Shown here: piece after piece, positions 44,681 through 53,355 of the stretch | Layout of the letters: the number at the start of each line of letters is the position of its first letter | Position numbering within the stretch: position 1 is the stretch's first letter | Position numbers and translations under genes: made by a program | Assembly (NCBI GenBank): GCA_019695055.1 | Contig: JAIBAT010000141.1 | Location: forward strand, 1 to 64,000 | Source: Candidatus Sumerlaeaceae bacterium | Lineage (GTDB): Bacteria > Sumerlaeota > Sumerlaeia > Sumerlaeales > Sumerlaeaceae | Length of the DNA stretch: 64,000 bases | Direction: 5' to 3' | Notes under the pieces: generated by a model | What the model saw: the letters and a program-made list of their open reading frames with translations, nothing else | Told to the model about the DNA's origin: nothing | Databases searched by the model: none

Positions 44681-44713
44681 AAAAAAAATGCGGCGGGCCT
44701 TTCGACCCGCCGC
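44681..44713 (-). terminator. Rho-independent terminator after gspF
   Basis: On the minus strand, stem GCGGCGGG/CCCGCCGC (44706-44713 with 44690-44697) with an 8-base loop is followed by A and eight T. It starts 23 bases after the gspF stop. Confidence 0.88.
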
Positions 44714-44736
44714 CGCGAAACTTGCTGTTTCCCGGG

Positions 44737-45972
44737 CTATTCCTTGCCGACGATCTTTGGGATGTTGAAGAGCGGCAGGTAGAGGGCTACGACGATGACA
44801 CCGACGATGGCGCCCAGGAACACAATCAGAACCGGTTCGATGATGGACGTCAGAGCGTTCACGGTGTCATCCACTTCGCGCTCGTAGGCCTCGGCCACCT
44901 TTGTGAGCATCTGGTCGATGGCACCGGTCTCCTCGCCGACGGCCACCATGTGGACCACGAGGGGAGGGAATACCTTGCAGCGGCTCAGTGGCTCATGGAT
45001 GGTTTCACCTTCCTTCACCGAGGCGTAAACTTGGTCCATGGCGCGGGTGATGACCTCGTTACCGCTGGTCTCGCGGACGATGTCGATGGCCTGCAAAATC
45101 GGCACACCTGAGGTGATCAGGGTCGAAAGCGTACCGGCGAAACGCACGATGGAGATCTTACGGAAAAGCTGCCCGAACACCGGAAGCTTGAGCTTGTAGG
45201 TGTCGAAAAACATTTTCCCTTCCTTGGTTTCGTTGATTTTCTTGATGGTCCAGTAGATGCCGATCATCGCGAGAATGACCCAGTGAGACCGATGGGCCAG
45301 CACCCAGCTGGCGTCGACAAGGAATTGTGTCAGGGCCGGAAGTTCGGCCCCAAGCTGCTCGTAAATCTCCTTAAACTTCGGGATGATCACGATGAGGATG
45401 AACGCAACGATGGCCCCGGCGAGGATCATAACAATGAGCGGGTACATAAGGGCCGACTTCACCTTGCCGATGATGGCCTGGCGTTTCTCGAGGAACTCGG
45501 CGATCTTGTTCAACACAGCTTCGAGCACACCGCCGATCTCTCCGGCGCGCACCATGTTCACGTAGAGGTTATCAAAAACCTTGGGGTGTTTGGCCATGGC
45601 GTCTGAAAGTGAACTGCCGCTTTCAATGTCCTTTCCGATGGCCTTAATCTTGTCTTTAAAAACGGTGGATTCGACCTGCTCGGTCAGAATGGCAAGTGAC
45701 CGGATGATGGGGAGCCCGGCGTCAATCAGGGTGGCGAGCTGCCGGGTGAACGTCATGATGTGCTTGGATTTGATGCGGTGAAAAATCACTCGAAGGCCTG
45801 GAAGCGCCAGGATGTCCACCTGGGCGGCCTTCTTCTTGTTCATGATGACGTTGAGGGGGTAATACCCCATGTTGCGCAGCTTTTCGATGATGACTTCTTC
45901 GCTGCTGGCCTCGATGATGCCCTTGACCTGCTTGCCGCCCTTGTCGAGCGCTTCGTAAGTAAATTCTGGCAT
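44737..45972 (-). CDS. gspF: GspF/PilC-family inner-membrane protein
   Basis: The membrane platform protein of type II secretion or type IV pilus systems, 411 residues. Seen: FTYEALDKGGKQVKGIIEA at the start, then two duplicated T2SF domains, each with the pattern FTRQLATLIDAGLPIIRSL and FAGTLSTLITSGVPILQAI, and three membrane helices near residues 165-200, 220-245 and 375-400 (PVLIVFLGAIVGVIVVALYL). GGAG eight bases before the ATG at 45972 selects it over the GTG at 45981. It is a single gene with its own terminator. Confidence 0.93.
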   Translation of the reverse strand: MPEFTYEALDKGGKQVKGIIEASSEEVIIEKLRNMGYYPLNVIMNKKKAAQVDILALPGLRVIFHRIKSKHIMTFTRQLATLIDAGLPIIRSLAILTEQVESTVFKDKIKAIGKDIESGSSLSDAMAKHPKVFDNLYVNMVRAGEIGGVLEAVLNKIAEFLEKRQAIIGKVKSALMYPLIVMILAGAIVAFILIVIIPKFKEIYEQLGAELPALTQFLVDASWVLAHRSHWVILAMIGIYWTIKKINETKEGKMFFDTYKLKLPVFGQLFRKISIVRFAGTLSTLITSGVPILQAIDIVRETSGNEVITRAMDQVYASVKEGETIHEPLSRCKVFPPLVVHMVAVGEETGAIDQMLTKVAEAYEREVDDTVNALTSIIEPVLIVFLGAIVGVIVVALYLPLFNIPKIVGKE

Positions 45973-46067
45973 GTTCGTCACTCCGGCCTGAAATGGTATG
46001 ATAACCTACCAAGGGGGAGGGGCCGTGTTCAAGGCCTTTGTGGGCTGCCGGGCAGTTATTTGGGTGC

Positions 46068-47831
46068 TTATTTGCGGGGCGGCGGAGCCAGTTTTTCGGC
46101 GCTTCCGGGGCCTTCCAGGCGCTCAAGGCGTTCGATGAAGCCCTGCGTCCCGGACGTGTTTCCTTGCTGTCGGCTGATGCGAATCATTCCGATGAGGGCC
46201 CCGCGGCTGTTCGGGTTGATTTCAAGCCCTCTCTCAAGGGCCGACCTGGCGTTGTCGGTTTGGCCCATAGCGAGGAGGCTCAGCCCCAGGTTCGACCACC
46301 CTCCGCCGTTGTCGGGTTCGAGGGACACAAGCTTTTGAAAAGCAGTGGCGGCTTCCTTCATGGCCCCGAGGCTGCCGGCCAGGGTGCCATAGTGGTAATA
46401 GGCAAGAGCCCTGTTGGGATTGATGGTCACGGACCGTCGAAAAGCCATAACGGCCTCGGCGGGTTTGCCAGCGCTTGCATAAGTGCGCCCAATTTCATAG
46501 TAGGCGAAGTCGCGAGACCAGGCGGTGTGGTCAATGATCTGTTCGGAGAAATCGCTCCACCCGGATGAAGATTTTGCCGCGACGTTGGCGGCCACTTCAA
46601 GGGGAGCGTAAACGCTCAGGGTATTCGGAGTCCAAGGTTCGATGCTGCCTATTGCCGCGAGGAGGCCACTCCAGACTGCAAAAGCCGGAACCAAAATACG
46701 CCGAACACCTTGTTTCAGTATCGGCCAGGCCAGTGGCATTCCGGCATAGGCAATGGGGATGACCGGAATGATGTGCCGTGGGCCATACGCGCCACCGGCG
46801 AGGCCCAAAGAGAATTTCGGAGTCAGCAGGATGGTTCCGACAATCGCAGTGAGGGTTGCCGCAGCAGTCGATTTCAGGCCCGTCTCCTGCGGATCCCCAG
46901 ATCGTAGGAGTTGTACCCAGGACGAAATTCCGATAGGCAGCAAAGGCATGAACACAAAGACTCCGCGGTGCCCAAATGTAAAATGAAATAGTGCCATTCC
47001 ATAATTGGAGAATGTCTCATAGTCCGATGAAGGTGACGCAGGGGTGATCCAGAGGCTGCCCTCATAGTTGAGGGCGTTTGGCAGGAGGTAGGCTGGCCAG
47101 ATGGATCCAATAGTGGCATAGTTCAAGGCGGCATTTATACCAAGCGGCAATGCTGCGCCCGCGACGGAAAGTGCCCATTGCCGTACTGGGGACTTCCGGG
47201 CAATGCGGCAGATCACCCACCCCAAACCGAAGCAGGTGCCGGGGATGAGATCCACCGCCGCGCTCAATCCTGCCAGCAGCCCCACGGCAAAATCCCGGCC
47301 GCGTATTCCACTCAGAAGTGCAGCCAAAAGCAGGAACGCAGCCAGCAGGTGATTGCTAAAGGTTTTCGCGTAGGGAAGCAAAAGGGATGCTGCCGCCAGG
47401 ACGAGAAGCAGACCCCATTTTGTGGCTAAGGGCAGCGACGGCGGAAGAAACCTGCTCCAGAACAGCCACAAGATTCCCAAGTAGGGGAGAATCACGAAAA
47501 TGCAGATCATCATGCGGACAAACGCATCCGGATGCTCCTTGAGCGTCCAGCCTGTTGCGGCCCGAAAAGCCCAGTAGACACCCGCACCGGCGACGCTCAA
47601 CAATGGCGGTTTACCCGAATAGAATTGGCCGTCGATCTTCACCCAATCAATGCTGGGGAAAGTTGCGCCTTCCACTCGGGAGGTGCCCCGCTCCACGAGG
47701 CTTTCCATCAGGCTGTATCGGTCGGCATCCAACCCCGCCTTGATGGCGGTGTCGGCAAACAGGGCCATGACGATGCACACCGCTGTGATCGCGCCGAGCG
47801 CCGCAATATTGCCTCGTCCTTGAGTGTGCAT
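46068..47831 (-). CDS. GT-C-like glycosyltransferase membrane protein with C-terminal TPRs
   Basis: The 587-residue protein has about 11 membrane helices in residues 5-425 and three TPR units in residues 440-560 (GKPAEAVMAFRRSV, GAMKEAATAFQKLV, GQTDNARSALERGL). The N-terminal loop after the first helix (ADRYSLMESLVERG, DWVKIDGQFYSGKPPL) resembles GT-C-type transferases that use lipid-linked sugars. Donor and acceptor unknown. The start at 47831 avoids overlap with the divergent lptC-like gene; a longer frame to 48134 runs opposite it. Confidence 0.72.
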   Translation of the reverse strand: MHTQGRGNIAALGAITAVCIVMALFADTAIKAGLDADRYSLMESLVERGTSRVEGATFPSIDWVKIDGQFYSGKPPLLSVAGAGVYWAFRAATGWTLKEHPDAFVRMMICIFVILPYLGILWLFWSRFLPPSLPLATKWGLLLVLAAASLLLPYAKTFSNHLLAAFLLLAALLSGIRGRDFAVGLLAGLSAAVDLIPGTCFGLGWVICRIARKSPVRQWALSVAGAALPLGINAALNYATIGSIWPAYLLPNALNYEGSLWITPASPSSDYETFSNYGMALFHFTFGHRGVFVFMPLLPIGISSWVQLLRSGDPQETGLKSTAAATLTAIVGTILLTPKFSLGLAGGAYGPRHIIPVIPIAYAGMPLAWPILKQGVRRILVPAFAVWSGLLAAIGSIEPWTPNTLSVYAPLEVAANVAAKSSSGWSDFSEQIIDHTAWSRDFAYYEIGRTYASAGKPAEAVMAFRRSVTINPNRALAYYHYGTLAGSLGAMKEAATAFQKLVSLEPDNGGGWSNLGLSLLAMGQTDNARSALERGLEINPNSRGALIGMIRISRQQGNTSGTQGFIERLERLEGPGSAEKLAPPPRK

Positions 47832-47963
47832 TGGGTGCAACAGCACACAGGGCCGGGATGCTTGGCAATGATTAGCTGACGGGAGCGTCCTTTCCGGATG
47901 GATTTTTTGGCGGCGTGTCCTGTAGCAGTTCCCGTGACTTTCCCAATTTCCATTAAGACCGCC

Positions 47964-48671
47964 ATGTGGCAGTTGGCCATGGTGGCCATCGCGGCAACCT
48001 TTGCGGGCTGTTCGGACATGAAATTCGTGTCGAATAACGTGGACGAAAATGCCCCTGACTCGCGCACGGATATCAAACTCACGGGTGTGACGACGGATAT
48101 TACCAGTGGTGCCGTAGTGATGAATCGAATCCACGGACGTGAAGCCGTCTTTCCCAACAACCGTTCACGCATTACGATGAAAGACGTCAAGGTGGAGGCC
48201 TATGCCGCGGATGGCAAATTGCAGGGTGCGACAGTGGCTGATACCGGGGTGGTCTTCCTTAACGATGACCCCTCAGCGCAACGCTCCAAAAACGATTTGG
48301 TCTTTGAGGGAAACGTAGTTCACCGTGTCCCCAGTGCCACCGATCCAACAACTGATACGGCTCAACTTAACACCAATAACCTCGTGTGGGACAACACCAG
48401 CCAGCGCTTTCTCGGCAACACGTATTATCAAATGGTCATGAACAGCCCGGGAAAGCGCCCAGTGCGGCTTGTGGGTGATGCGTTTGCCGTGACGCAGGAC
48501 TTGCGGAAATGGGACGTCAAGCATGGTGCCATGGGTGGCGGGGGAATTGAGGATCCCATGGCGCGGTCAAAGGTGGTTCGCTCCGAAATGGACAAGGTGC
48601 GGGAGTTGGTTGACGCTCCATCACAGGCGCCCCAAGCCAAGCCGCAACCGCTGGATGTGCCAAATTGGTGA
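47964..48671 (+). CDS. lptC: LptC-like LPS export protein, possibly a lipoprotein
   Basis: LptC links the LptB2FG extractor to the periplasmic LptA bridge in LPS transport. The 235-residue product has an N-terminal hydrophobic stretch ending TFAGC-SD, which resembles a lipoprotein signal, then an LptC-type beta-jellyroll region (GVTTDITSGAVVMNRIHGREA, TMKDVKVEAYAADGKLQGATVAD, LVFEGNVV). It sits 140 bases before the lptA-like gene, the expected order. Starts at 47898 (ATG) or 47934 (GTG) are alternatives. Confidence 0.75.
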   Translation: MWQLAMVAIAATFAGCSDMKFVSNNVDENAPDSRTDIKLTGVTTDITSGAVVMNRIHGREAVFPNNRSRITMKDVKVEAYAADGKLQGATVADTGVVFLNDDPSAQRSKNDLVFEGNVVHRVPSATDPTTDTAQLNTNNLVWDNTSQRFLGNTYYQMVMNSPGKRPVRLVGDAFAVTQDLRKWDVKHGAMGGGGIEDPMARSKVVRSEMDKVRELVDAPSQAPQAKPQPLDVPNW

Positions 48672-48702
48672 GGGGGCATGCGGCGAATGGGTTTTCGTTG
48701 AC

Positions 48703-48730
48703 TTGCCCTCGCTCCGCCCCATGGCATAAT
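48703..48730 (+). promoter_or_regulatory. Candidate sigma-70 promoter upstream of lptA
   Basis: TTGCCC (48703-48708) and CATAAT (48725-48730), 16 bases apart, lie 82 bases before the lptA ATG. The -10 is one mismatch from consensus and the -35 matches only in part. Read-through from lptC is also possible. Confidence 0.3.
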
Positions 48731-48811
48731 CCGGTCAATAAACATCAGCAAACCAAGATATCACAATAGGGCAGCCCGCCAAAGGGCGCCCAAATAACGG
48801 AGAAACCGGGC

Positions 48812-49633
48812 ATGAGCTGTAGGCAGAAAATGTTCTCGCGAAAAATGGGTGTGGTGGCCGTTGCAGTTTTGTGTATGGGACTCGGCGCGGCAAACGCACA
48901 GGAAACAAGCGGTATGCCCGCACTCAAAGAGGCCCCGAAAGGCCAGGAGTCCGCTGGTGTCATGTCCGGGGACAAGCCCTTCTTCCTGACGACGGATCAG
49001 GATGGGGTCGTGAACTACGGCTTTAATGAGCAAAACGAACTGGATACGATTGCCGCCAAGAAGGGCGTCATTTTTTCCAGCGATGACATGACGATCAATG
49101 CCGACCAACTGGACTACAGCAACTCGAAGTCGGAGGTGGTGGCTACTGGCAAGCGCGTCGTGGTGCGCCAGGGCGAGGTCATCGCGACCTGCCAGTTCTT
49201 CAAGTACGGTGCGGATGCCCAGCGAAGCGAGCTGAGCGGCGACCCGGTGCTTTACAATCGTACCAAGGACGGCAAGGTCACCAAGACTGCCGGCGACAAG
49301 ATTATCATTTTTAAGACGAACGGACGGCCGCAGGTCCAAGTGCTGGGCGGTTCCAAGGCCCCGATGCTAAATGGTGGCAAAGTTGACGTTCCGAGCCCCT
49401 CCTCGAATCCGATCCCCGCGCCTTCGGACGGTGGTTCGGCGCGTATGACGTCGGAGGAACCGCGTCCCGGTGCCGGGGCTGGCTCACGCGGCATGATGTC
49501 CGGTGCCTCGCGGGCTCCCAAGCAGGACAGTGCCGCGCCCAGCGATTCGTCTTCAGATTCCGCCACTCCGCAGAGCGGGAGCCTCCTTGGCGTTTCAGGC
49601 AAGGAAGTCAAAAAGCTTGAGGGAAAACAGTAA
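48812..49633 (+). CDS. lptA: LptA/OstA-like periplasmic protein
   Basis: The 273-residue protein has a signal peptide (FSRKMGVVAVAVLCMGLGAANA) and an OstA-type beta-jellyroll: ISSDD-like INADQLDYSNSKSEVVATGKR (quoted shortly: NADQLDY, VVATGK), GEVIATCQFFKYGADAQRS and AGDKIIIF. LptA builds the bridge that carries LPS across the periplasm. The last 90 residues are an unusual low-complexity tail rich in Ser, Pro and Gly. It follows the lptC-like gene. Confidence 0.8.
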   Translation: MSCRQKMFSRKMGVVAVAVLCMGLGAANAQETSGMPALKEAPKGQESAGVMSGDKPFFLTTDQDGVVNYGFNEQNELDTIAAKKGVIFSSDDMTINADQLDYSNSKSEVVATGKRVVVRQGEVIATCQFFKYGADAQRSELSGDPVLYNRTKDGKVTKTAGDKIIIFKTNGRPQVQVLGGSKAPMLNGGKVDVPSPSSNPIPAPSDGGSARMTSEEPRPGAGAGSRGMMSGASRAPKQDSAAPSDSSSDSATPQSGSLLGVSGKEVKKLEGKQ

Positions 49634-49734
49634 CGGCAAGGGAGCAAACCAAGTTTTTGTTTCCCGCCATCCGTGATCAAGGATCGTGCACGCGATCTGG
49701 ATCCCATTACGGTAGGAGTTGAAAGGATCGTGTT

Positions 49735-50718
49735 GTGCGTTGTCTGATTACCGGTGTATCTGGATTTGTGGGGTCAAGCCTGTGTGACCGCCTGCTGGCC
49801 GATGGTCATGAGGTGGTGGGTGTGGATTGCTTTGTTCCCTATTACGCCCGGCAATTGAAGGATTCCAATCTGGCCGGCGCGCGCGACCAGAAGGCGTTTC
49901 GCTTCATCGAGGCGGACATCTGCAAACTGTTTGAGACAGACGATGAAGCCTCGGCGAAGAAAGCCGACGAATTGCTGGGCGGCATCGACGTGGTCTATCA
50001 CCAGGCAGCCCAGGCGGGCGTGCGGGCAAGCTGGGGGCGGGATTTTGAGATTTACGTCCACAATAACATTCTTGGAACTCAGAAACTGCTGGAAGCCTGC
50101 CGGCGCCACAAGTCACTCCGGGTGGTCTATGCTTCCTCCTCCTCGGTCTATGGCGAGACCCGCAAGTTTCCCATGGAGGAAACGGATGTGCCCGCGCCGG
50201 TTTCCCCCTACGGTGTCAGCAAGCTGGCGGCCGAGCACCTGATGACCCTCTACCACGCCAATTACGGGACTCACACGGTTTCACTGCGGTATTTTACGGT
50301 GTACGGTCCGCGCCAGCGCCCCGACATGGCGTTTCACAAGCTCATCGCGTCAATCCTGAAGGGCGAGGAATTTGTGCTGTTTGGCAACGGTGAGCAGTCG
50401 CGGGATTTTACGTTCATTTCGGACATCGTGCAGGCGAACATTGACGCCGGGAATTCAGGCAAGGCCGGCGGCGTGTATAACCTCGGTGGTGGCACGCAAA
50501 TCACCATGAACAACGTAATTAAATTGATTGAATCGCTTGCGGGGAAGAAGGCACGCATCAAGTACGTTGAGCGTCATCATGGCGACGTGACCCACACTGG
50601 GGCGTCGGTGGAGCGGGCCCGCAAGGACTGGGGATTCCAGCCCAAGATCAGTCTCGAAGAGGGTCTGGCGCGGGAAATCGAGTTTATTGGCAAGGTTGTG
50701 CTGCCACTCGGCCTTTAG
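49735..50718 (+). CDS. NAD-dependent sugar-nucleotide epimerase/dehydratase
   Basis: An extended short-chain dehydrogenase of 327 residues. The NAD site is GVSGFVGSSL near residue 7; the catalytic Ser lies in YASSSSVYGE and the Tyr/Lys pair in SPYGVSKLAAE. FTVYGPRQRPDMAFHKL and SRDFTFISDIVQANI are like UDP-glucuronate 4-epimerases and related enzymes, so it may supply sugar for surface glycans. The exact reaction is not settled. The start is GTG at 49735 with AAAGGA upstream. Confidence 0.85.
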   Translation: MRCLITGVSGFVGSSLCDRLLADGHEVVGVDCFVPYYARQLKDSNLAGARDQKAFRFIEADICKLFETDDEASAKKADELLGGIDVVYHQAAQAGVRASWGRDFEIYVHNNILGTQKLLEACRRHKSLRVVYASSSSVYGETRKFPMEETDVPAPVSPYGVSKLAAEHLMTLYHANYGTHTVSLRYFTVYGPRQRPDMAFHKLIASILKGEEFVLFGNGEQSRDFTFISDIVQANIDAGNSGKAGGVYNLGGGTQITMNNVIKLIESLAGKKARIKYVERHHGDVTHTGASVERARKDWGFQPKISLEEGLAREIEFIGKVVLPLGL

Positions 50719-50760
50719 GCCCGGGAATTCTTTGTGGGGCCGGGTGTTTTTCGCTGTAAC

Positions 50761-51393
50761 ATGAGCCCCGCAGGCCACGACGAGATCATGGAGCGCTACA
50801 AGGCGGCCCAACACCTGATGGGAATGCACCGCTACGTTGAGGCGGCCCGCTATCTGGACGATTGCCTCGAAAAATGCGAAATGGCGGGAGACACAACCAG
50901 CTGCGAGAGCCTCCTTGGTGAGCTTGCGGTCTGTTACCAGAAGGCGACCCAAGTGGAGGATTCCATTGTGGCGCTGAATCGCCTGCTGGCTTTCGTTTCA
51001 GCCCGGGGGCCGTCCTCGGAGTGGGCCATTGTGCACCACAATCTTGGCATTCTACACGATCAGCAACGCGACTGGGACAAAGCGGAACTCCATTTCCGCC
51101 GGAGCACCCAGATTTCGGCTGAGGCAGGGGACCGGCGCGGACGGGCGCTTTCGCTGAGCATGTTGGGCCAGATGCTATTTCGTCTTGGCAGGCTACACGA
51201 AAGCGTCGATTGCCTCCTTGGCGCAGTGGAGATCCTGTTCCAGGAGGACGCTGCTGAGTTTGGCGAGGTGGCGTCATTTGCCGGCAGAATTGCCCGTGAG
51301 ACCCATGGGCCCCAATTTGGCATTCTGGCACGAAATGTGATTACAGACCCCATGGCCCTCAAGGCTTTCCTAAAGAATCAGAACGGGAGTTGA
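50761..51393 (+). CDS. TPR-repeat protein
   Basis: The 210-residue soluble protein is composed of TPR-like helices (HRYVEAARYLDDCLEKCEM, WAIVHHNLGILHDQQRDWDK, LGRLHESVDCLLGAVEI). There is no signal peptide. The start could be GTG 50734, ATG 50761 or ATG 50788; no good ribosome binding site separates them. It lies between the epimerase and a small membrane protein, in the same direction as the two-component genes. Confidence 0.7.
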   Translation: MSPAGHDEIMERYKAAQHLMGMHRYVEAARYLDDCLEKCEMAGDTTSCESLLGELAVCYQKATQVEDSIVALNRLLAFVSARGPSSEWAIVHHNLGILHDQQRDWDKAELHFRRSTQISAEAGDRRGRALSLSMLGQMLFRLGRLHESVDCLLGAVEILFQEDAAEFGEVASFAGRIARETHGPQFGILARNVITDPMALKAFLKNQNGS

Positions 51394-51412
51394 CCGAAAC
51401 TTGCGAGATTTC

Positions 51413-51808
51413 ATGACTGAGGTCCTGGGTGGAGCGCTGCTGGCAGCCGCCGCGGCGCTCGCGCTATGGGAGCATCGGTCGCACAAGTTCCGCGACGAGG
51501 ATCCGTGGCTTCTGACCCGGCGCCGATACCGCCGACGCATGCTGGTGTCGTTTGTCCTGGTCGTCATCGGGTGCCTCCTCGTAGGGGAGGTCCGCGGTTA
51601 CATTCCCACCACAAACAGTTCGGTCCTGATTCTCTGGTTGCTTGGGGTGATGACACTCTCGATATCCCTGCTGATTCTCGCCGCAGTGGACCTGGCCGAC
51701 ACCGCCCAGGCCGCCTCGCGCCAGTCCATGGAGGACATACGCCAGGCCATCGAGGAGCAGCAGCGCAAAGCCCAATCCGGCGAATCACAATCCCCGCCCG
51801 AACCATGA
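51413..51808 (+). CDS. Small membrane protein next to a histidine kinase
   Basis: About 131 residues with three hydrophobic segments (VLGGALLAAAAALALW, MLVSFVLVVIGCLLVG, VLILWLLGVMTLSISLLILAA) separated by basic loops (RRRYRRR), and a charged helical tail (SMEDIRQAIEEQQRKA). The stop overlaps the kinase start as ATGA, so the two are translationally coupled; it may be a sensor partner. TTG at 51401 is an alternative start. Confidence 0.65.
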   Translation: MTEVLGGALLAAAAALALWEHRSHKFRDEDPWLLTRRRYRRRMLVSFVLVVIGCLLVGEVRGYIPTTNSSVLILWLLGVMTLSISLLILAAVDLADTAQAASRQSMEDIRQAIEEQQRKAQSGESQSPPEP

Positions 51809-53193
51809 TGGCCCAGGTCAGTTTTCGCGCAAAATTATTTTTGATCTACACAGCCATCATCCTGGCGGTGGTGTTCCTGGTTTTCGTCTTTGGCAGCTTC
51901 TACATCAACGAGCTGCAAAAGCGCAATGTGGACCAGGCGGTGGCACTGGCGCAGGAGCAGGCACATATCGCGTCGACAGAGGTTGCGGAAATGATCTCCA
52001 AGGCCGGCGACTCGGATCTGTCCTCCCCGGAAATGCGGGAGCGGCTGAAGCCCAAGACAGAAGTCATCATGAAGCTGAACGAAAAGGCGGTCTGGGTCGG
52101 GATTTTTGACGCCTCCGGCAACCAGATTATTGAGCGAACCCATGACGATGAGAAATCCATTGCCCTCCTGGAGCCCGGCGGCGAACCCATCAACTCGAAG
52201 CTGCCGGTGGCGGGAAAAGACAAGGTCGAGGTGACTGTCTCCAGCAAGGTGCCCAAACTGCTGGAGGTGAAGGAACCCATTGTCCGTGAGGGGCAAAAGC
52301 AGGGCGAGGTCCGAATCAAAATCAGTGAGAATGCCACTTTCCAGCGCATTGAGAAGGCCAGCCGCAACATTACCCTGGCGCTCGCGCTGGAATGCGCAGC
52401 TCTGCTCCTGTTTCTTGTGGCCGTGTTCTGGGCACTTTGGCGGTTGTTTGCCCGCCAGCTGGCGTTGACGCAGAAAAATGCACAACTTGACCGCATGGCG
52501 TATGTTGGCACCCTCGCGTCGGGTCTCGCCCATGAGATCAGGAATCCCCTGGGAGCCATGAGCGTGAACTTGCAGGTCATGGAGGAAGAACTGGCCGATC
52601 CATCCAATGCCATTCCAGGACGCGCGAAGGAGCTTGCCTCCAGGGTTCAGCGCGAAGTGTTGCAACTCAATTCGACGCTCACCACGTTTTTGGATTTTGC
52701 GTTACCCACGAAGGAGAATTTCACTGATTTTTCCATCAGCGGATTGGTCAAGGAACTTCTGGAATCCCACGCGGAGCAATTCAAGCAGGCTGGAATTTCA
52801 ATGGAATTGGATTCACCTCCGGACAAGGAAACGGTCATCGAGGCGGACCGACGCCAGATTCACCAGGCTTTCCGGAACATCATCCTGAATGCCGCCCAGA
52901 TACTTTCGGGCTCGGTCAAGCGTCTGTTCAAGATTACCATCACCCCGAAAGTGGGTGGAATGGTGGCCGTGAATTTCAGCGACAGCGGTCCGGGTATCCC
53001 CCCCGAAAATCTCTCGAAGATATTCGAGGTGTTCTTCAGCACCCGAAAGGGTGGTTCAGGGTTTGGACTGGCCGTGGCGCGAAAAATCATCGAAGAGCAT
53101 GGCGGGCGAGTCTGGGCGGAGAACAACGTGGACTCGCTGGGGGCGACCTTCTTCGTTGAATTGCCGCGCGAAGGCCCTGCGAGGCTTAAATGA
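51805..53193 (+). CDS. Sensor histidine kinase, membrane-bound
   Basis: The 462-residue protein has a first membrane helix at about residues 10-32, an extracytoplasmic sensor region, a second helix near 190-210, and a kinase core: H-box GLAHEIRNPLGAM with H243, N-box FRNIILNAAQIL, G1 DSGPGIPPEN and G2 GSGFGLAVARKII. It autophosphorylates on H243 and probably passes the phosphate to the NtrC-type regulator that follows 162 bases later. The signal is unknown. Confidence 0.92.
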   Translation: MMAQVSFRAKLFLIYTAIILAVVFLVFVFGSFYINELQKRNVDQAVALAQEQAHIASTEVAEMISKAGDSDLSSPEMRERLKPKTEVIMKLNEKAVWVGIFDASGNQIIERTHDDEKSIALLEPGGEPINSKLPVAGKDKVEVTVSSKVPKLLEVKEPIVREGQKQGEVRIKISENATFQRIEKASRNITLALALECAALLLFLVAVFWALWRLFARQLALTQKNAQLDRMAYVGTLASGLAHEIRNPLGAMSVNLQVMEEELADPSNAIPGRAKELASRVQREVLQLNSTLTTFLDFALPTKENFTDFSISGLVKELLESHAEQFKQAGISMELDSPPDKETVIEADRRQIHQAFRNIILNAAQILSGSVKRLFKITITPKVGGMVAVNFSDSGPGIPPENLSKIFEVFFSTRKGGSGFGLAVARKIIEEHGGRVWAENNVDSLGATFFVELPREGPARLK

Positions 53194-53355
53194 CGCCTTT
53201 TTTGTCACAATTTGCGCCAACGGTCACTAATTCGCCGCTTGCGCCCGCAAGCAGTGGAGATTCCATGATTGCGGGTCCCAGTGGGATGTATTTGTTATCT
53301 CGCGCCCTTAAACTTTCAGAACACATTATTATATCCAATTTCTCCAAGGAATAGC

